A DNA stretch of 47,844 nucleotides, from positions 1 through 47,844 of the IMG/VR virus record IMGVR_UViG_3300044858_003116; one strand, given 5' to 3'. The notes beneath the pieces were generated by a model, which searched no databases, was not told the origin of the DNA, and saw only the letters and a program-made list of their open reading frames with translations. This stretch comes from a virus. Below, piece by piece: positions 7,728 through 16,942 of the stretch; the stretch's first letter is position 1, and every line of letters starts with the position of its first letter. The position numbers and the translations under genes were made by a program.

Positions 7728-9059
7728 CTAAAACCAAGTACCGTACCGCGAGTCGCCGGAGATCCAGCCTTGCGTGCGGCGCTCGGCTTGAATCTGCCGC
7801 ATGATCGGCAACGCCTGCTCCAAGGTAATGTTGAGCCGCGCGGCGAGCTGCCCGGCCGCCTCCGTAACCTCTGAGTCTTCAAACCTTGTGGAAGGCAGCC
7901 CCAGCACAAACTTGGAATAACTCTTGTTCACAATCTCATTGGCGATCTTGGCAACGACGGGGTCGCTGAAGTTTCCAGCGGCCACCGCCTCCTGGGCGAT
8001 CAGCAGCGGATCGGTGACTTCACGCCTCCTGGCCTCCGCGAGCGCTTCGGCGGCTCGCTCCTGGGCGGCGGTCGGCTGCTGGCCGCCCGGCTGCATGGCC
8101 AGCCTTCCCTGAATCGCCGCCTTGGCCTGCTCGCGAGCCTGGTCCACATCATTCGGTGTGGCCCCACGCACCCTGCCACCAAGTACATTTTGCGCCGCAG
8201 CAAACCGATTCCACGCACCAATGTCCCCGCGGTTCATGTATTCTAGAGGATTGGTTTGAGCCATGCGGGTGCGAACGACAGCCTGCTTGCGCGCGTCCAA
8301 TTCCGCCTGCCGTCTGGCGTAGCGGTCGCGGTAAGCCGCCCGCTCCAGCTCCTCAACGGTAGCGTCGGGCCCAAGAGCCGGAACCTCAACGCCTTGATCA
8401 ACAAGCAGGCGATCCTGATAGAAATCGCCTCTCTGGGCGTCACGCACACGGTCCTCCGAAGCGCGCCGAGCCTCGCGGTTTTGCTTCTGGAGGGGGGACA
8501 CGGCCCGATCTGGGCCAGCGCCAAACGTCATCTCATCCGCCCTAGCCTGGTTGCGAATGTCGTTGCGAACTCCCTCCCGAAACTGCTCATAGCCCTCGGG
8601 GTCGTACTGAGCCTGCCGCTCTGTCCCGGGGGTTTCGTTTGCCCACTCAGAAAACCCCCGCTGGCTGACGGCACCACCAAGATCCGGCTCCATCCCGAAC
8701 GCAGTCGCGGCACCGGCCAAGTTATCCACATCAGCCCCGTTGCCAGACTCTAGGCCGCGCAGCCGCAGCTCTTGACGCACATTGGTCTGGCGAGACTTGG
8801 AGTACGGCTGGCCGACCATTGCCCGCTCGGCCTCAATGCCATAGATAGTCGCCAGCTCTTCGTCGCTGTAGCCTTCGTAGGCGGGGTCAGCGACTTTCCG
8901 CGGAGGGGGGAACGATTCATACTCCCGCTCCTGCGGCGCAGGCATGACTTGCCGAGCGGCCATCTCTGCCGCTTGGCGCGGAGGCATGCCTTGGGCAAGC
9001 AGAGACTGCTCAATCTCAATCTGCCGGCGGCCAAGTTCCATTTGCTCTGCGGTCAGCAT
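7728..9059 (-). CDS. Putative internal virion protein
   Basis: 443 residues rich in Ala, Arg, Glu and Gln, with long predicted helices (MELGRRQIEIEQSLLAQ at the start, DRYARRQAELDARKQAV near the middle). No enzymatic motif. It lies between two other large helical proteins with gaps of two or three bases, so the three are co-transcribed and translationally coupled. Probably an ejection or internal core protein, by position; function not shown by sequence. Confidence 0.8.
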   Translation of the reverse strand: MLTAEQMELGRRQIEIEQSLLAQGMPPRQAAEMAARQVMPAPQEREYESFPPPRKVADPAYEGYSDEELATIYGIEAERAMVGQPYSKSRQTNVRQELRLRGLESGNGADVDNLAGAATAFGMEPDLGGAVSQRGFSEWANETPGTERQAQYDPEGYEQFREGVRNDIRNQARADEMTFGAGPDRAVSPLQKQNREARRASEDRVRDAQRGDFYQDRLLVDQGVEVPALGPDATVEELERAAYRDRYARRQAELDARKQAVVRTRMAQTNPLEYMNRGDIGAWNRFAAAQNVLGGRVRGATPNDVDQAREQAKAAIQGRLAMQPGGQQPTAAQERAAEALAEARRREVTDPLLIAQEAVAAGNFSDPVVAKIANEIVNKSYSKFVLGLPSTRFEDSEVTEAAGQLAARLNITLEQALPIMRQIQAERRTQGWISGDSRYGTWF

Positions 9060-9061
9060 GA

Positions 9062-10366
9062 TTAGCCTGCTCTCCTGGCTGTAGTCTTGGCGTTGGCCTG
9101 CTCGTCGGCCTGGCGATAGAGCCGCTGCATTTCAGCCTGCGCCTGGGCCCGCTGGGCGGGAGGAATGCGACCGGCATTGAGGTCTGCCAGAATGCGACGG
9201 GCGCCGGACAGAGGATCAGCGCCTTGCGGAGCGACACCCTTTCTGGCGGCGGTGTTGGTCTGCGAATCGGACATGTCGAACAGACGCTGAATCTCTTTCC
9301 GCATAGCAGCGGCTTCTGGCACCTCGCCGCCAGCCTTCGCACGCATGGCGTTTAGCTGCTTCTGGAGAGCGTGGGCCTGGTCCCGCGGGCTAATCGGCGC
9401 CGGCTCTTGGGTCATCACAGATGGGGGCGGAGATGTTTCAGCGGCAAGGTCGGCAGTGCTAGCGCCGGCCGGCTTCTGCGTATTGGTCGGACCCAAGCCC
9501 TGCATGCCGTAGTAAGCAGCGGCCCCTAATCCACCAACCGCAGCAGCCTTGGCGGCAGTGCGCGCGTTCTCGCTGATACGAGGCTTCGACTCCGGCGCAC
9601 CGCGAGGACTGCGGGGCGGCACTTCAATATCGTCTGCCAGCCGCGCGGCATCGACGCCCGAGAGGTCGTCTATAGCACTTGGCGTGGAGGGACTCGGCCC
9701 CGAACGGCCATCGGCAAGCCGTTGAGTAAAGGCGTCACCAGCTTGCGGAGTCGGCGCACCAGCCACTTGCCGGCCTGCTGAGATATCGCCAGCCAGCGAC
9801 TGCATGTCCGAAGCGAGGGCGTCTCCCTGCTGCTCAAAGTTGGCGCGGAACCCAGCCATGACATCAGGATCCATGGCGCGGGGGGGATTCATGGCAGCCC
9901 GCTGGCCGAATGTCAGGTCGGTGAGCTGGAAGGCCGGAGAATTGTTGCCGGGAAGATTCCAGGTAAACTCCGGCCGTGGGGTCATGCCCTCCAGGCGCTT
10001 CACCAGATCATCGCCCCCCATGGTCGGGCCAAGCAAAGACTGGGCGTCGTTGACTTGCTCCATCGGCGCTTCACGGAAAAAGGGGCCAAGCTCCTCGGCA
10101 ACACTATCCCGAGCCACTTGCTCCACTGACCGGCGACCGGGCATGCCGCGCTCGCCGTAGGCCATGGCAGCCCGATCTACTGTGGGCATTTCGTACGTGC
10201 CGGCCACCTGGGCAAAGACCTTATTCTGCTGCCCCTTCTTCGCAGCCTGCTCAAGCGTGCGCTGGAGAGCCGTGTCGCTGGCCACCGTGGAGGCCACATG
10301 CGCCGACCGAGGGTTCTGGCCTGCAAGGGCCAAGTAGTCATCGACCAGGGCAGTCCACTTGGACAT
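9062..10366 (-). CDS. Putative internal virion protein with hydrophobic segment
   Basis: 434 residues. Helical N-terminus (MSKWTALVDDYLALAGQNPR), Pro/Gln-rich low-complexity middle, a short Gly/Ala hydrophobic segment near residues 275-290 (AAAVGGLGAAAYYGMQG) that could enter a membrane, and an Arg/Gln-rich tail. The start shares one base with the upstream stop (TAATG). Position suggests an ejection-channel component. No known domain recognised. Confidence 0.8.
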   Translation of the reverse strand: MSKWTALVDDYLALAGQNPRSAHVASTVASDTALQRTLEQAAKKGQQNKVFAQVAGTYEMPTVDRAAMAYGERGMPGRRSVEQVARDSVAEELGPFFREAPMEQVNDAQSLLGPTMGGDDLVKRLEGMTPRPEFTWNLPGNNSPAFQLTDLTFGQRAAMNPPRAMDPDVMAGFRANFEQQGDALASDMQSLAGDISAGRQVAGAPTPQAGDAFTQRLADGRSGPSPSTPSAIDDLSGVDAARLADDIEVPPRSPRGAPESKPRISENARTAAKAAAVGGLGAAAYYGMQGLGPTNTQKPAGASTADLAAETSPPPSVMTQEPAPISPRDQAHALQKQLNAMRAKAGGEVPEAAAMRKEIQRLFDMSDSQTNTAARKGVAPQGADPLSGARRILADLNAGRIPPAQRAQAQAEMQRLYRQADEQANAKTTARRAG

Positions 10367-10635
10367 TACTTCTTCCCCTTCTTCTTCGGCACATCCGGCA
10401 GTTCATCGTCGCCGTCGTACTCATAGTCATCGTCCGTGACCTCGGGAGCGGGATGCTTGCCGTGCATCTCCTCGTCCAGGTCAGCCAAGTCATTCTTGGC
10501 CGGCTTGCCGTTGAGCTTGGTAAGCAGCTTCTTCTCCTCGGCCTCGCTGGCTGTGAGGAGTTTCTTGACGAACTTCCGCATTCCGTCTCGGGTGAAGCCT
10601 TCCAGCATCTCGTCAAGATCCAAATCCAGTTTCAT
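10366..10635 (-). CDS. Small acidic virion-operon protein
   Basis: 89 residues, MKLDLDLDEMLEGFTRDGM, with an acidic middle (TDDDYEYDGDDELPDV) and a lysine tip KKKGKK. GGGGA lies seven bases before the chosen ATG; an ATG six bases earlier (10641) is possible. It ends one base into the 434-residue gene. Its charge pattern would suit an assembly or DNA-mimic role, but nothing specific is recognised. Confidence 0.75.
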   Translation of the reverse strand: MKLDLDLDEMLEGFTRDGMRKFVKKLLTASEAEEKKLLTKLNGKPAKNDLADLDEEMHGKHPAPEVTDDDYEYDGDDELPDVPKKKGKK

Positions 10636-10654
10636 GGCCATTCCCCGTGTGTGA

Positions 10655-11017
10655 TTACCGCAGCAAGCCGGCGAGCGCGCCCCAGGCCGTGGTGAGGTTG
10701 TTAAATCGATTGCTCCACTCAGACTGCCGCACCTGCTCGCCGCGCTGCGCCGACCCCAGGCGAGCATTGTCTGCCAGCGCCCGCTGCTGGAGGCTCATGT
10801 TCAGGTTGGATGTGGAGTCGGAGTCCATGATTTCATTTGCCGCCGACTGCCCGTCTGCGCGAGCAGCGTCCGTGCGAAACTGCTGCATCGCCCGCTGCCC
10901 CAGGCCGCGGGACAAGCCGTCTCCGGCGTACACGCCCCCTACGCCCGCACGTTGCGACAGAGCGCGGGCGTTGTTGGCGGCTGCCTTGGACTTCTGGTAC
11001 GGAATGAAGGGAGTCAA
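10655..11017 (-). CDS. Hypothetical structural-operon protein, 120 aa
   Basis: Starts MTPFIPYQKSKAAANNARAL by ATGA overlap with the upstream gene. Ala/Arg/Gln-rich and helical, ending in a hydrophobic AWGALAGLLR similar to the tail of the upstream 76-residue protein (GIGALTGLMR). The shared C-terminal pattern suggests related small virion components. Function unknown. Confidence 0.75.
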   Translation of the reverse strand: MTPFIPYQKSKAAANNARALSQRAGVGGVYAGDGLSRGLGQRAMQQFRTDAARADGQSAANEIMDSDSTSNLNMSLQQRALADNARLGSAQRGEQVRQSEWSNRFNNLTTAWGALAGLLR

Positions 11018-11244
11018 CGCATTAGCCCCGTGAGCGCCCCAATGCCAAATCTAAACATCTGCCCAGACTGATCCTTGGCCGCGACAGACTTATTGGTGGC
11101 AAGCTGATTCCAGCCTTGCACCGTGGAGTGCCTCTGCGGCGCGTATTGACTCCACAGTTGCGAAAGGGCCTGCGACTTGCCGCGCTGGCGATTGGCATCG
11201 GCCGCCCAGGAGGCGCCCATCGAAGAGTAAGGCGATACGTTCAT
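11014..11244 (-). CDS. Hypothetical structural-operon protein, 76 aa
   Basis: MNVSPYSSMGASWAADANR to GIGALTGLMR. Small, Gln/Ser-rich, with a C-terminal hydrophobic tip like its downstream neighbour. It overlaps that neighbour by ATGA. No known domain. Confidence 0.7.
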   Translation of the reverse strand: MNVSPYSSMGASWAADANRQRGKSQALSQLWSQYAPQRHSTVQGWNQLATNKSVAAKDQSGQMFRFGIGALTGLMR

Positions 11245-11266
11245 GGCGATGGCACGCTAGCGCGAA

Positions 11267-11932
11267 TCAGCGACGACTAATCGGAAACGAACTCTGGACT
11301 GCCTGCGCGTATCCCGGTTGCGCGGCGGGGTTGCTCATGGCGTAGAGGGCCTGGGGCGTTGGCCGCGGACGGGGCCTCGCCGGCTGTGGGGCCGGTGCCT
11401 GCGGTTGCTGCATGTACGGCGCCCGGGGCATCTTGTCCATCATGTCGGCCATCATGGAGCCGACTTGATCGTCGTACGACTTTGTGTTCTGGACTGATTG
11501 GTTGTAGGCGTTGCCCACGCTGCCGTACGCCCGATTGACCGCCCCCTGATACCCAGACATGACATCCGGCCGATTGAAGTTCATCTGGACAGGCGAGATG
11601 GACGGCAATCCGCCAAAACCGCCCTGGCTCAACAGCCCGCCAAGGACAGGAGCCAGCGAGTTGAACATCTGCGACTGCATCTGGAAAGGCAGCTCAGACT
11701 GATACATTCCCGCCTGCGTGTTGGCCAGATTGCCGTACAGGCTCATCGCCCCTTGGCCGATCTGGCCGGTGGTGCCGATATTCTGCTGGCCCAGGCTGGC
11801 CATGTTGCCGGCCTGCTGGCCCGCGTACTGGAAGTACGGGGCGTACGCGCTCTGATACATCCCACCGTATTGGATGGGGAGCTGGGCGTTTGTCTTGTAC
11901 AAGTCTCCAATTATGCCGAGCATGCCGTCCAT
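11267..11932 (-). CDS. Gln/Gly/Tyr-rich virion protein, 221 aa
   Basis: Low-complexity protein (YQSAYAPYFQYAGQQAG, SLGQQNIGTTGQIGQGAMSL) with a Pro/Arg-rich stretch near 185-200. GGGAGA precedes the ATG by eight bases. Such composition is common in podovirus internal core or tail-accessory proteins. Function inferred from position only. Confidence 0.75.
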   Translation of the reverse strand: MDGMLGIIGDLYKTNAQLPIQYGGMYQSAYAPYFQYAGQQAGNMASLGQQNIGTTGQIGQGAMSLYGNLANTQAGMYQSELPFQMQSQMFNSLAPVLGGLLSQGGFGGLPSISPVQMNFNRPDVMSGYQGAVNRAYGSVGNAYNQSVQNTKSYDDQVGSMMADMMDKMPRAPYMQQPQAPAPQPARPRPRPTPQALYAMSNPAAQPGYAQAVQSSFPISRR

Positions 11933-11949
11933 TCAAGAATCTCCCTTAC

Positions 11950-12243
11950 TTAGAGCGGTGTGCCGGCCTGCCGCGGCGACGATGCCTTGGCCTGTTCCTG
12001 AAACGCCTGTCGCACTTTCATCTGCTCGCCTGGAGGCAGGCGGCGTAGTTCCTCGGAACTCATCCGTGTGTACTTATCCCACCACGGAGTCGGATTGGCG
12101 GGCTCCATCTCCAGTGGCGACGAGATCGGCCGCTGCGGTGTTGGGGTGTCGGCCCCAAGCAGGATCCTCCGGATGGAGTTCCCCATCGGCTCTGGCTGCG
12201 GCGCCGGCTGATAGCCAGGCAGGTATGTTACTTTGACGCTCAT
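11950..12243 (-). CDS. Hypothetical protein, 97 aa
   Basis: MSVKVTYLPGYQPAPQPEPM, Pro-rich N-terminal half, then a charged helix (SSEELRRLPPGEQMKVRQAF). AGAGG precedes the ATG. A copy of the recurring intergenic motif (12258-12268) lies 14 nt before the start. No domain recognised. Confidence 0.7.
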   Translation of the reverse strand: MSVKVTYLPGYQPAPQPEPMGNSIRRILLGADTPTPQRPISSPLEMEPANPTPWWDKYTRMSSEELRRLPPGEQMKVRQAFQEQAKASSPRQAGTPL

Positions 12244-12257
12244 AAATGCCTCTGGAA

Positions 12258-12268
12258 GACTAATGTCC
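12258..12268 (-). repeat. Recurring gene-junction motif, copy 1
   Basis: Minus strand GGACATTAGTC, 14 nt before a start codon. Confidence 0.5.
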
Positions 12269-12276
12269 CGGATCGG

Positions 12277-13176
12277 CTAGGTGCCGCTGGTTATTTTCAC
12301 TTCCCCGGTCAGGCCGGCAACATCGACCGCGGTAACGCTGACCACACGGAAAATACTGGTACTCCCCGTGGTGACGGCGCAGTTGTCTGCGTCGAAACCC
12401 ACGCTCGTAACCACCGTAATCGCCTCCGTGGTGACGGATTGGACGACGGTCTGGGGGGTAGGGTCATACGCCCATTCCAGCGTCGAAGGCTGTCCGTCCC
12501 CATAGTCATTGAGTACCCGGACTTCGCCGGTGCCGACAATTACCTTGCCGGTGCCGTCTGCCAGGAGGCTCTTGGTTAGCACCACATTCCCCGGCTGGCA
12601 TGCCACCCCGTTCCAGTCAACCGTGCCGTTGAGCTGAACATTGCCGTCGAACACGTTCTGGCCGGCGAACTGCCCACCCGCGCGGGCGACAATGACTTGG
12701 TTGGCGACCAGCGGAGCGATAAACGCCGCCTGGGCGGGGCCAATGGCTGCGGCGCCAAGCACGCTCAAGTTGCGAAACACGCCGTCGCGGACAGACAGCG
12801 TGCGGTCCACCGCGGCGTTTTGGAACACGCGGAGATTGTTGACCGACAAGTCGCCGCCCACATTCAGGTTGTTGGTGACGAACACGCGGTTGTCGAAAAC
12901 TAGCGGAGGCTCACCATTTTTGGCGTCCGCGGCCTCCTTGTCGGCCACCTTCTTGGAAGTTGTCGGCGGCGAGCGGCGGGGGCGCTTTGCCGCTTTAGTG
13001 AGAGCGGTCGCCAGCTCGTCGCGGGGCGTATAGACGTTGGCTAACGCGGTAGCGATCCGTTGCGCCTCGGCCGGCGGAATCTTGGCAGCCAGCAATGCGT
13101 CCAGGATCGCCGCGTCTGGCGAGCCAGAGCCGGCCTCGTCAACGCCTGGCCCGTTGGCAACAGTCCAGTAGCTCAC
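12277..13176 (-). CDS. Putative tail fibre/spike protein with beta-repeat region
   Basis: 299 residues. The N-terminus is helical (DAAILDALLAAKIPPAEAQRI); a Lys/Pro linker leads to a repetitive beta region (VFVTNNLNVGGDLSVNNLRVFQNAAV, later LSVRDGVFRNLSVLG) typical of fibre shafts. Start is a GTG overlapping the nozzle-like gene stop (GTGA). It follows tail nozzle genes, so a receptor-binding or tail accessory role is likely. Confidence 0.75.
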   Translation of the reverse strand: MSYWTVANGPGVDEAGSGSPDAAILDALLAAKIPPAEAQRIATALANVYTPRDELATALTKAAKRPRRSPPTTSKKVADKEAADAKNGEPPLVFDNRVFVTNNLNVGGDLSVNNLRVFQNAAVDRTLSVRDGVFRNLSVLGAAAIGPAQAAFIAPLVANQVIVARAGGQFAGQNVFDGNVQLNGTVDWNGVACQPGNVVLTKSLLADGTGKVIVGTGEVRVLNDYGDGQPSTLEWAYDPTPQTVVQSVTTEAITVVTSVGFDADNCAVTTGSTSIFRVVSVTAVDVAGLTGEVKITSGT

Positions 13177-15545
13177 CCCGCACCCTTTACTTCCAGGCGA
13201 TGGATAACAGGGCGGGAAGACGACTGCTCCCCGGCCAACTCCAGGGCCACGTAACGATCACCTCCGGCCGAACGGTCGTCCAGTCTGCCCGCCAGGGAGA
13301 ACTGGGCGCTTCCCACCGCCGGCCCAAGCGGAGAGCGGCCGGCCGACATGTCTAACGTCACCTGCGTGCTGCCCGTGGTCGTTACGAACCCGGTCCCTCG
13401 GTCAGTCGCCACCGCATTGGCCCGCGGCGTGCCGGCGTTGTTGTAGTACAGCCGCGCATTCAGCGTGTGGCTGGAAGTGGTGGGGGTGTAGACAATCCGG
13501 GCCGCTCGCTGCGGCTCGTCCGTGAGCGGCATGGCTCCCGTGCGCAGAACGTACGGGATCGCGGTGCCGTCGTCGGTCAGTCCAGAGTTGGTGAGCATCA
13601 GCCGCCCGTTTGCCCCAACAAGCTCGGTGGGCGTGTCACTTCGCTGCACCCGGACCCCGCAGGAGATGGCGACCGCATATTCCTCTAGCCACCATGCCTT
13701 AGTGGTCAGCGAAAAGCACAGAGCCGACTTGGGGTAATCGCCCGTCTGTCCTATTGCGGAGAAGTAGAACCGGACCACCCGCTCGCCAGCGTCCACTCGC
13801 AGGAAGAACCACTGCTTCTTGCTAAAGTCAATTGCTGGCGTTGTCCAATAGGTGGAGACAGGATCCGAGACGGGGTCAGTAGAAGACCCATCAAACGCAT
13901 AGACCCCCGCCGCGTCCGCAAGGTAGGCAATGCCCTCAAACTGATCCCAGCAACGGTCGTTGATTAGGCCCCGCTGCGCTGCCGGAGTAGCGGAGGCAGA
14001 CAGGAGCGGCTGCGAGCCAACAGTCACGCGGATCACCGACCGTCGCTGGCAGGCGTAGAGTGCCCCGCCCATGGGCATCAGGCCGGTCAAGACATCGGAG
14101 TCGCGGCCGGTGGTTTGCAGGACAAGCTGGTTTTCCTTTGGGACGCTTTCATATTCCTGCACCCCGGAGAAATACAGCGTATTGGGCTCGGCGCCTGTCC
14201 GATCCACCGCATACCACGCGCGGTCGGCAAACAAGGTGACGACCGACATCGCCCCCGGTGGTATGCCAAAGCGATAGGCGTTTGGCAACCCATCCGGAGT
14301 CAGGATGGGCAGCTCCAGGTACTTGCTCTCCGCACCATTGAGGGTGGTGTTACGCTCGGGGTTGGCCAAGTCGGCGTCCGGCAGGCCCTCAACAAACGTG
14401 ACGCCGCCGGTGACCGTGCTGGCCACGCGGTACAGTGTGATAGCCTGGTCGGAAGTTGTTCGCCACAGCTCTACGCGGGCGGCCCTGTCCGCGAGAGCGG
14501 GCACGGTCCACGTAAAACTTGCTGCGCCGGCCCCGCAGTCCACCGTCCGCAATGGACCTAAGTCTCCCGGCGTCCCATCCGCGGCCACAAAGCGATACCC
14601 CAGCAAATACTTGCCGGCCAGCCGCGGAGCCATGACCGCCACGGCTGATGCCTTGGCACTTGCAAAGCTGATGGTGACTCGGCCTGAATACCCGGCCCCT
14701 GGCGACAGCAACTCCACGGACTGGACTGCCGAAGTGCCGTTGAGGGAGGCGACCGCAGCAGCACCAGTCCCCTCCCTGCGATTGCCCCCGGACTCAAAGC
14801 TGACCGAGGGCGGCACTGTGTAGTTATCGCCCCCGCTCGTCAATGTGACGGCGGTAATTACACCTGACACTCTCGGCTTTAAGAACAGCCCCCCAGCAGC
14901 GGTGCCTGCGGCGGGAGACGCATTAACCCCCATATTTCCGCCGTTCCACTCGTAAACCCCGCTGTCTTCGATGACAGCAGACGTTACGTATCCTTGCGTC
15001 GATCCGACCGTGGCGCGGCTCAACACCACGCGAGCCTGCGCCTCTTCAGTTGCCGTGGCGCCACCGGCAGCGGCAAACGTCACAGTCGGCGGTGAGGAGT
15101 AGAGGATCCCGCCCCGCACGCCGGCCGCGACCACGCCGCCGCGGAGCGTGGCCGTCGCGGCGGCGCCTGATGCTTGCCCGCCAGTAATGGCGACCGGAGG
15201 CGCACCTGCGTAAGTGGTGGCGCTGGTGGTGATTGTGATGGAGCCGACGCTGTCGCCAATCAGCTCTGCGCGGGCGCCAGTTGCTCCAGAGATGGAGATG
15301 GTCGGTGGGATGTAGTAGTTTTCTCCGCCACGCACCACTTCCACGCCGGCGATGTAGTATTGGGCTGGCGTGACACTCGTTGCCGTCACCGTCACCCCGG
15401 CGGTCACCCCCAGTGGGTACGCGGTGGTGCCTCCGACGACCAAGAACCCGCGGCCATAGCCATTGACGCCGATGACGTTCCCGGCAGCGATGGGCGCGAG
15501 CGAGACGGGCGCGGCGGTCGTCAGGCCGGTGACAAGGGCGGTCAT
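13173..15545 (-). CDS. Tail tube / nozzle-like protein
   Basis: 790 residues. The first half contains Gly-rich beta repeats of the type GGENYYIPPTISIS and GGDNYTVPPSVSF. The second half resembles the beta-propeller of podovirus nozzle proteins (ADRAWYAVDRTGAEPNTLYFSG, then GVYAFDGSSTDPVS). The start is the ATG overlapping the preceding stop (ATGA at 15542-15545); the open frame extends 11 codons further. The immediately upstream 83-residue gene looks like the usual N-terminus of this family, so the protein may be split in two. Follows the adaptor gene, as expected for head-tail connector order. Confidence 0.75.
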   Translation of the reverse strand: MTALVTGLTTAAPVSLAPIAAGNVIGVNGYGRGFLVVGGTTAYPLGVTAGVTVTATSVTPAQYYIAGVEVVRGGENYYIPPTISISGATGARAELIGDSVGSITITTSATTYAGAPPVAITGGQASGAAATATLRGGVVAAGVRGGILYSSPPTVTFAAAGGATATEEAQARVVLSRATVGSTQGYVTSAVIEDSGVYEWNGGNMGVNASPAAGTAAGGLFLKPRVSGVITAVTLTSGGDNYTVPPSVSFESGGNRREGTGAAAVASLNGTSAVQSVELLSPGAGYSGRVTISFASAKASAVAVMAPRLAGKYLLGYRFVAADGTPGDLGPLRTVDCGAGAASFTWTVPALADRAARVELWRTTSDQAITLYRVASTVTGGVTFVEGLPDADLANPERNTTLNGAESKYLELPILTPDGLPNAYRFGIPPGAMSVVTLFADRAWYAVDRTGAEPNTLYFSGVQEYESVPKENQLVLQTTGRDSDVLTGLMPMGGALYACQRRSVIRVTVGSQPLLSASATPAAQRGLINDRCWDQFEGIAYLADAAGVYAFDGSSTDPVSDPVSTYWTTPAIDFSKKQWFFLRVDAGERVVRFYFSAIGQTGDYPKSALCFSLTTKAWWLEEYAVAISCGVRVQRSDTPTELVGANGRLMLTNSGLTDDGTAIPYVLRTGAMPLTDEPQRAARIVYTPTTSSHTLNARLYYNNAGTPRANAVATDRGTGFVTTTGSTQVTLDMSAGRSPLGPAVGSAQFSLAGRLDDRSAGGDRYVALELAGEQSSSRPVIHRLEVKGAG

Positions 15546-15793
15546 GTGATTGTCACCGCAACAATCGAAGGGCCGCACTGACAGACCACTCGCTCGGCAG
15601 CGCCGGACACCATTCGCACAGCGCTCAACACTTGAGCCGTTCCCGCGGTTACGGCGGCAGTGAGGCCACCCCGACCGCGAAGTTCACCCGGCCGCAGGCA
15701 CTGAATGTTGGTCTGCACCGCGCACGCGCCCCCGGGCAGCGAGTACGGGGAGGCGTTGGTTATGAGCCCAGACCACTTTTCGATGACAATCAT
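15542..15793 (-). CDS. N-terminal nozzle-like segment as a separate gene
   Basis: 83 residues, MIVIEKWSGLITNASPYSLP, with ASPYSLPGGA...LRPGELRGRGGL, the pattern usually found at the N-terminus of podovirus tail nozzle/stabilisation proteins. Both its ends overlap neighbours by ATGA (adaptor before, large nozzle gene after). Either a true split gene or a frameshift joining it to the next frame. Confidence 0.75.
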   Translation of the reverse strand: MIVIEKWSGLITNASPYSLPGGACAVQTNIQCLRPGELRGRGGLTAAVTAGTAQVLSAVRMVSGAAERVVCQCGPSIVAVTIT

Positions 15794-16917
15794 CCAACAT
15801 CTGCCTTTAGGGGCGAACGCCAGCCGCCGTCATGCCAGACGTTGCGTGACCGGCCGGAGAGCGGAGCAAGCTGATCCTGTTCCATGGCCAGACGGAGATC
15901 CCGCTGGTAAAGACCAAACGCCTCGTCGGGCTTTACTCCTCGTATCCGCGCCAGCCAGTAGTCGCAGGCCGAATCCATGGCCCCGTGCATGTGAGGGGCG
16001 ATGTCGATGGGGTCGGTGATCAAGTACTTGGTGGTGCTGGCGATGGTGCCGGAGTCTTCAGTCGTCAGCCCCGTCGCAGACCCCACGGCGGTAATCTTTC
16101 CCTCGGACACCCACGGAGTGAGTGATTCGATTGGCCCGGGGATGTTTGTGGTATCGCCCACCCGGAGGATGCTGCCGACCATGGCTGCGGAAAACGCGGT
16201 GCCGGCCCCCGTTACCGAAGCGGAAGAGCGGGAGATGGTGCCTTGACGAAGGGCCGCCTCATGGCCAGAGTAGCGAATCGGCCGGGCCGTGCGGCGATAG
16301 GTGAAATCAATTGTCTCCTGCTCGGTCGGGTAGCCAATCAACTTAATGGCCCAGCCGGTGGAGTCGGGGTCTTTGAGGACCGTCCAGTGCAGCGGCGTAC
16401 CGGAAGTGTTGGACACCCGCTCCAGCTTCATGGCCTGGTCTGGAGTCACATACAGCCCGCTCCACCAGTTGTATTCGTCGCTGGGCTCGTCCATGTTGCG
16501 GAAGTCGCCCGGAAGGGGATAGATGGTGCGGTACAGCGTGTACGGCGAAGCGGAGGTAACGTCGGCCTTTAGGCCCAGGGTGGCGTCCAAGACGAGGACC
16601 GACCCGCTGGTCCGGGATGCCACGCGGCAAATCTGCTCGCCAACCTTCAGATAGCCACCCGTAGCGGCCCAGGTCGGCCACGTACCCCCAGTCAACGTGA
16701 CGGTCGTCCCGCTGGAGGTGACCGATCCCGTGGAATACGGGGCGTCGGTAATCACCCGGCCATGGACATGGTAGTAGGACCAGTCCCGGATGGTGGTCAG
16801 CTCGTCGTAAGCCCGGTGGATAGCAGTCCGAATGTCCCGCTGCTCGGCGTCCTGCGGCCCGCCAAAGGACGAGACGATCAGCGACTCTACGAGATCGAAG
16901 TAGGTAAGGTATGCCAT
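15790..16917 (-). CDS. Head-tail adaptor protein (SU10-type)
   Basis: 375 residues. AIHRAYDELTTIRDWSYYHVHGRV near the N-terminus and IYPLPGDFRNMDEP followed by LIGYPTEQETIDFTYRRTARP fit the podovirus adaptor that docks below the portal. A middle insertion carries beta repeats (SVTSSGTTVTLTGG and TISRSSASVTGAGTAF), giving it more mass than small adaptors. Ends with ATGA into the nozzle segment. The start ATG at 16917 has no strong ribosome site. Confidence 0.8.
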   Translation of the reverse strand: MAYLTYFDLVESLIVSSFGGPQDAEQRDIRTAIHRAYDELTTIRDWSYYHVHGRVITDAPYSTGSVTSSGTTVTLTGGTWPTWAATGGYLKVGEQICRVASRTSGSVLVLDATLGLKADVTSASPYTLYRTIYPLPGDFRNMDEPSDEYNWWSGLYVTPDQAMKLERVSNTSGTPLHWTVLKDPDSTGWAIKLIGYPTEQETIDFTYRRTARPIRYSGHEAALRQGTISRSSASVTGAGTAFSAAMVGSILRVGDTTNIPGPIESLTPWVSEGKITAVGSATGLTTEDSGTIASTTKYLITDPIDIAPHMHGAMDSACDYWLARIRGVKPDEAFGLYQRDLRLAMEQDQLAPLSGRSRNVWHDGGWRSPLKADVG

Positions 16918-16926
16918 GGCTCTAGG

Positions 16927-16937
16927 GACTAATGCCC
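16927..16937 (-). repeat. Recurring gene-junction motif, copy 2
   Basis: Minus strand GGGCATTAGTC, 9 nt before the adaptor start codon. Confidence 0.5.
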
Positions 16938-16942
16938 CTGAA

